Shown: in pieces, positions 61,201-64,000 of the stretch
Numbering within the stretch: the stretch's first letter is position 1
How the letters are laid out: every line of letters begins with the position of its first letter
Assembly (NCBI RefSeq): GCF_030463565.1
Contig: NC_134660.1
Location: 3,733,501 to 3,797,500, forward strand
Reading direction: 5' to 3'
Source of the DNA: Pelecanus crispus
Taxonomy: Eukaryota > Chordata > Aves > Pelecaniformes > Pelecanidae
DNA length: 64,000 bases
Notes under the pieces: model-generated
What the model saw: the letters and a program-made list of their open reading frames with translations, nothing else
Database searches by the model: none
What the model was told of the DNA's origin: nothing
Made by a program: the position numbers and the translations under genes

Positions 61201-63876
61201 CCCAGCCAGCAACTAAGCACCACGCAGCCGCTTGCTCACTCCCCCTACCCCAATGGGATGAGGGAGAGAATTGGAGGAGTAAGAGTGAGAAACACTCCTG
61301 GGGTGAGATAAGAACAGTTTAATAATTGAAATAAAGTAAAATAGTAATGATAATAATAACAATACAATAATAATAATAATGTACAAAGGAAGTGATGCAC
61401 AATGCAATTGCTCACCACCTGCCAACCGATACCCAGACAGCTCCCGAGCAGCGATCGCTGCTCCCCAGCCAACCCCCCCCAGTTTCCACACTGCCCATGA
61501 CACCGTATGGTATGGAATAGCCCTTGGGGCAGTTTGGATCAACTATTCTGGCTGTGCCCCCTCCCAGCTTCTTGTGCACCTGGCAGAGCATGGGAAGCTG
61601 AAAAGTCCTTGATTGGCATAAGCAGTACTTAGCAACAACTAAACCATTGGTGTGTTACCAGCATTCTTCTCCTACTAAATCCAAACCACAGCACTATGCC
61701 TGCTACTAGGAAGAAAATTAACTCTATCCCAGCCGAAACCAGGACAGACAGCAGAGAATGTTCTCCTTATAAAAAAGTTTATGAATGTACACAAACAATC
61801 AGTTGGCAACGAAATATTTTAATCCAGATTCTGAATGATCTGAAGGACTGTCGGCATAATAATGTAAAATGTGCCATGCCCCTCTGTTTGTTTCACCTAC
61901 AGGAAGCGTTGGGAGGGTTTGGTCCACATCTCGGAGCTTCGAAGAGAAGGACGAGTTGCCAATGTTGCCGATGTTGTGAGCAAAGGACAAAGAGTAAAAG
62001 TGAAGGTGTTATCCTTCACTGGATCCAAAACCAGCCTGAGCATGAAGGTATGGAAGACATTCTGTAGTGCTTGTAATAGTTTGGGGTGCCAACATTTTTA
62101 AAGATTATGCCTCTTCTTGCTATTTATTTTTTTCTTTTTGATGAAAATGAATACATAACCCTTCAAGTGGGAGTTAAAAAAAATTGAGTTACTGTCCTGT
62201 GTTTAAGTGGCCTATTACTTTTTACTCATCTTCTGTAGGTTCTTGGTTTTGATGTAATGTTCCTAACAATTTTTTGACTTGATGTGTTAGCTAAGTGACA
62301 AGGTAAACCTCAAGCTGTTGCAGTGTTTGTCTTCCTTTTTCAGTATGAGAGAAGCATTTCATTTTAAATGAATCACTGTCATTGCCAAAGCAAAGTAGAG
62401 TGTTCCAGGCCTTGGGGTGTACTTACCTCACAACACCAGCTAAAAAAAAAAAAAAAAAGCAGCATGCAAAATAGCATTTTCTGTGTATGGGCTGTTGTTG
62501 GTAGTAGTCTCGCTGGGAAACACACCTTGCTTTTTCTCTTGTGTTAGAGGAAGCATCAGTGTTAATAGATAAGGAGAAGAGTAATATAGGTAGAGCTGAC
62601 TGATTAATTAATCTAATGTAGGATGTTGATCAAGACACTGGGGAAGACTTGAACCCAAACCGGAGGAGAAACCTGGTTGGAGAAACCAATGAAGAAACTT
62701 CTATGAGAAACCCGGACAGACCCAGTCACCTGTCCCTGGTGAATGCCCCGGAGGTGGAGGATGATAGCCTTGAACGGAAACGCCTCACCCGAATTTCAGA
62801 CCCAGAGAAATGGGAAATAAAACAGGTGTGTTTTGTATTCGGGGAAATAGGGTGTCAGTCAGCAGAATTGCTAGGGAGTTTCATGAACTAGAATACAGCT
62901 CCTTAATTGTTTGTTTCTGTAACTTATTGCTCGCCTCTGAATTGCTGCCGCCTTGTGATTTGGGACTTCTAGCTTAGTTCTAACTGTGAAGATAGCCCTG
63001 CTTTGAGCAGGAGGTTGGACCAGGTAACCTCCAGAGATCGCTCTGACCTGGGGGATCGCGATCTTTGTCCAGTGGCACTTAGGTGGTATGTGATCATCAG
63101 TGCAGTCCTGCCATGCATAAGCCAGCTGTCTCACACTGGTGGCATTTAGAATAACAAAAGGACTATTTGCTCAGAGACTGGATGACTTGGGGAGACCTGT
63201 GCTAGAATGTAGGACCATTCCTTTGTTCTGAAATTACATTCCTTTGTTCCTGTTTTACAAGTCTGGCAATAGCATTAGAACTGAGACCACCTAGGCGTGA
63301 GTTGTGCTCGTTCATGGGGACAAATTCATGTTGTATTCATTCTGTTCCCAGATGATTGCGGCTAATGTGCTTTCCAAGGAAGAGTTTCCTGACTTTGATG
63401 AGGAGACTGGGATTCTTCCTAAAGTTGATGATGAGGAAGGTAGTATTTCCAATTAGTCTTATTGTTGTTTGTAAATTCCTTGTGTTTCTGGACATGTTTT
63501 GATTCAAGAAGAGATGATGATATAAGTGTATGTGAAGCATCTTGGAATTTGCTGTTATCTTAAACATTTGGAACTAGGGTTGCTCTAGCCTTATTATTAG
63601 TGATGTTTGGATGTGCCCTGTCTGTGCATTCTTTTTACGTGCGGTGTTCTCACTTTTAAAACTATCTAATTACATCATAATCAAGAATACACAGGGAGCA
63701 CCGTTTGAAGAGGTGCTTTTATGTACCTGAAAGAAGATCTTTAACTTTTCTATAAAAATTGTCACTTGTGGATTTTAGATGAGGACCTTGAGATTGAGTT
63801 GGTTGAAGAAGAGCCACCATTCCTTCGAGGTCATACTAAACAGAGCATGGATATGAGTCCCATCAAAATAGTAAAG
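58104..63876 (+). CDS. DHX8: DHX8, DEAH-box helicase 8 (PRP22 homologue), N-terminal 439 codons; continues past the window
   Basis: Spliceosomal DEAH helicase that releases spliced mRNA from the spliceosome (yeast Prp22; family knowledge). Ten coding exons are present: a conserved N-terminal helical region ([20 protein letters not shown], about residues 10-65), a [12 protein letters not shown] block, an Arg/Ser repeat region (about 165-205), an S1 RNA-binding domain (about 240-310: [20 protein letters not shown] through [17 protein letters not shown]), then an acidic [20 protein letters not shown] segment. The helicase core and C-terminal domains lie beyond 64000. Starts at 58104 (ATGATG); the second ATG at 58107 has the better context (A at -3, G at +4). 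A solo LTR sits in the intron that splits the S1 domain, and a decayed CR1 scrap in intron 8. Other introns show nothing. Confidence 0.96.
58576..58661 (+). CDS. DHX8: DHX8 coding exon 2
   Basis: 86 bases coding [20 protein letters not shown] and LQKNGAEFT, matching human [20 protein letters not shown]. Confidence 0.95.
59273..59345 (+). CDS. DHX8: DHX8 coding exon 3
   Basis: 73 bases coding [20 protein letters not shown] and STSK. Confidence 0.95.
59792..59877 (+). CDS. DHX8: DHX8 coding exon 4
   Basis: 86 bases coding [20 protein letters not shown] and CRPDNPNIR; acceptor AAACCAG/AG. Confidence 0.94.
60507..60616 (+). CDS. DHX8: DHX8 coding exon 5
   Basis: 110 bases coding [20 protein letters not shown] and [17 protein letters not shown], matching human [20 protein letters not shown]. 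Confidence 0.95.
60725..61036 (+). CDS. DHX8: DHX8 coding exon 6: RS region and start of S1
   Basis: 312 bases. Begins with an Arg/Ser-rich run ([12 protein letters not shown]-like repeats), then [20 protein letters not shown] and [13 protein letters not shown]. The RS part is clearly shorter than in human, which has extra RDRDRDRE-type repeats. Confidence 0.95.
61187..61746 (+). mobile_element. solo LTR of the same ERV family
   Basis: 560 bases from TGTCATGGTTTAGCCCCAG to GAAACCAGGACA, flanked by GACCG (61182-61186) and GACAG (61747-61751), a 5-bp duplication with one mismatch. Shares many blocks with the LTR at 9545 (AAGCACCAC, TTGCTCACCACC, CCTCCCAGCTTCTTG, CACAGCACTAT, CTAGGAAGAAAAT). 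Contains AATAAAGT and an AATAAT microsatellite near 61340-61380. Lies sense in the DHX8 intron splitting the S1 domain. Confidence 0.9.
61903..62047 (+). CDS. DHX8: DHX8 coding exon 7: S1 domain
   Basis: 145 bases coding [20 protein letters not shown] and [18 protein letters not shown], completing the S1 fold. Confidence 0.96.
62622..62825 (+). CDS. DHX8: DHX8 coding exon 8
   Basis: 204 bases, phase 0 both sides. [20 protein letters not shown] through [17 protein letters not shown] is almost identical to human. Confidence 0.96.
62995..63050 (+). repeat. decayed CR1-like 3' fragment
   Basis: GAGGTTGGACCAGGTAACCT followed by CCAGAGATCGCTCTGACC resembles the old CR1 3' UTR motif GGTTGGACTAGATGACCTCCAGAGGTCCCTTCC-type ending. 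Short and old. Lies in DHX8 intron 8. Confidence 0.55.
63352..63439 (+). CDS. DHX8: DHX8 coding exon 9
   Basis: 88 bases coding [20 protein letters not shown] and ILPKVDDEE, identical to human over this run. Confidence 0.96.
63779..63876 (+). CDS. DHX8: DHX8 coding exon 10
   Basis: 98 bases coding [20 protein letters not shown] and [13 protein letters not shown]. Donor AAAG/GTAAGA; the next exon is outside the window. Confidence 0.96.
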
Positions 63877-64000
63877 GTAAGAGATTTCCAGGACTAAAAC
63901 CAATGTACTTGATTTAATTAAATAAATATTTGGGAATTTAGAGACCAGTTTTCCACCTGGACATTACTCAGAGCCCTGAAAAACATTATCACTCAACTGA

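Overview
This 64 kb window is bird nuclear DNA. It carries CR1 retrotransposon copies ending in the avian (ATTCTATG)n tail, solo LTRs of a type I associate with Neoaves, compact introns, and a gene block matching human 17q21: BRCA1, NBR1, TMEM106A, DHX8. Assignment to Neoaves rests only on the LTRs and is tentative. All gene calls come from reading exons directly. Splice sites and reading phases close exactly across 60 coding exons.

Layout. Positions 350-26097 (minus strand) hold the complete coding part of BRCA1: 22 coding exons, about 1873 codons, RING finger at 26 kb and the second BRCT repeat at 0.4 kb. Positions 26530-27500 are a CpG-rich bidirectional promoter. NBR1 starts from it on the plus strand (27272-45010, 21 coding exons, 1003 codons), head-to-head with BRCA1. 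Its presumed 3' UTR runs to about 47.2 kb. A second CpG island at 47.2-47.6 kb probably drives TMEM106A (plus, coding 49134-54708, 7 coding exons, 265 codons). A third at 57.85-58.3 kb drives DHX8 (plus, from 58104; the first 439 codons are present and the helicase core lies beyond the window).

Mobile elements are few: three clear CR1 copies (1961-2515 plus; 54002-54320 minus; 56541-57855 minus), two decayed CR1-like scraps, and two full solo LTRs of one ERV family (9545-10080 in a BRCA1 intron, 61187-61746 in a DHX8 intron), both flanked by 5-bp target-site duplications.

The genes do not form one pathway. BRCA1 is a DNA-repair E3 ligase, NBR1 a selective-autophagy receptor, TMEM106A a small membrane protein and DHX8 a spliceosomal helicase. 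Only BRCA1 and NBR1 are plausibly co-regulated, through the shared promoter. I found no undescribed multi-gene system. The best unexplained items are a 313-codon antisense frame with a single stop beneath the NBR1 3' UTR, a 43-codon ORF with a signal-peptide-like start in the TMEM106A leader region, an inferred GC-AG intron in NBR1, and a G-quadruplex candidate in BRCA1 intron 6.
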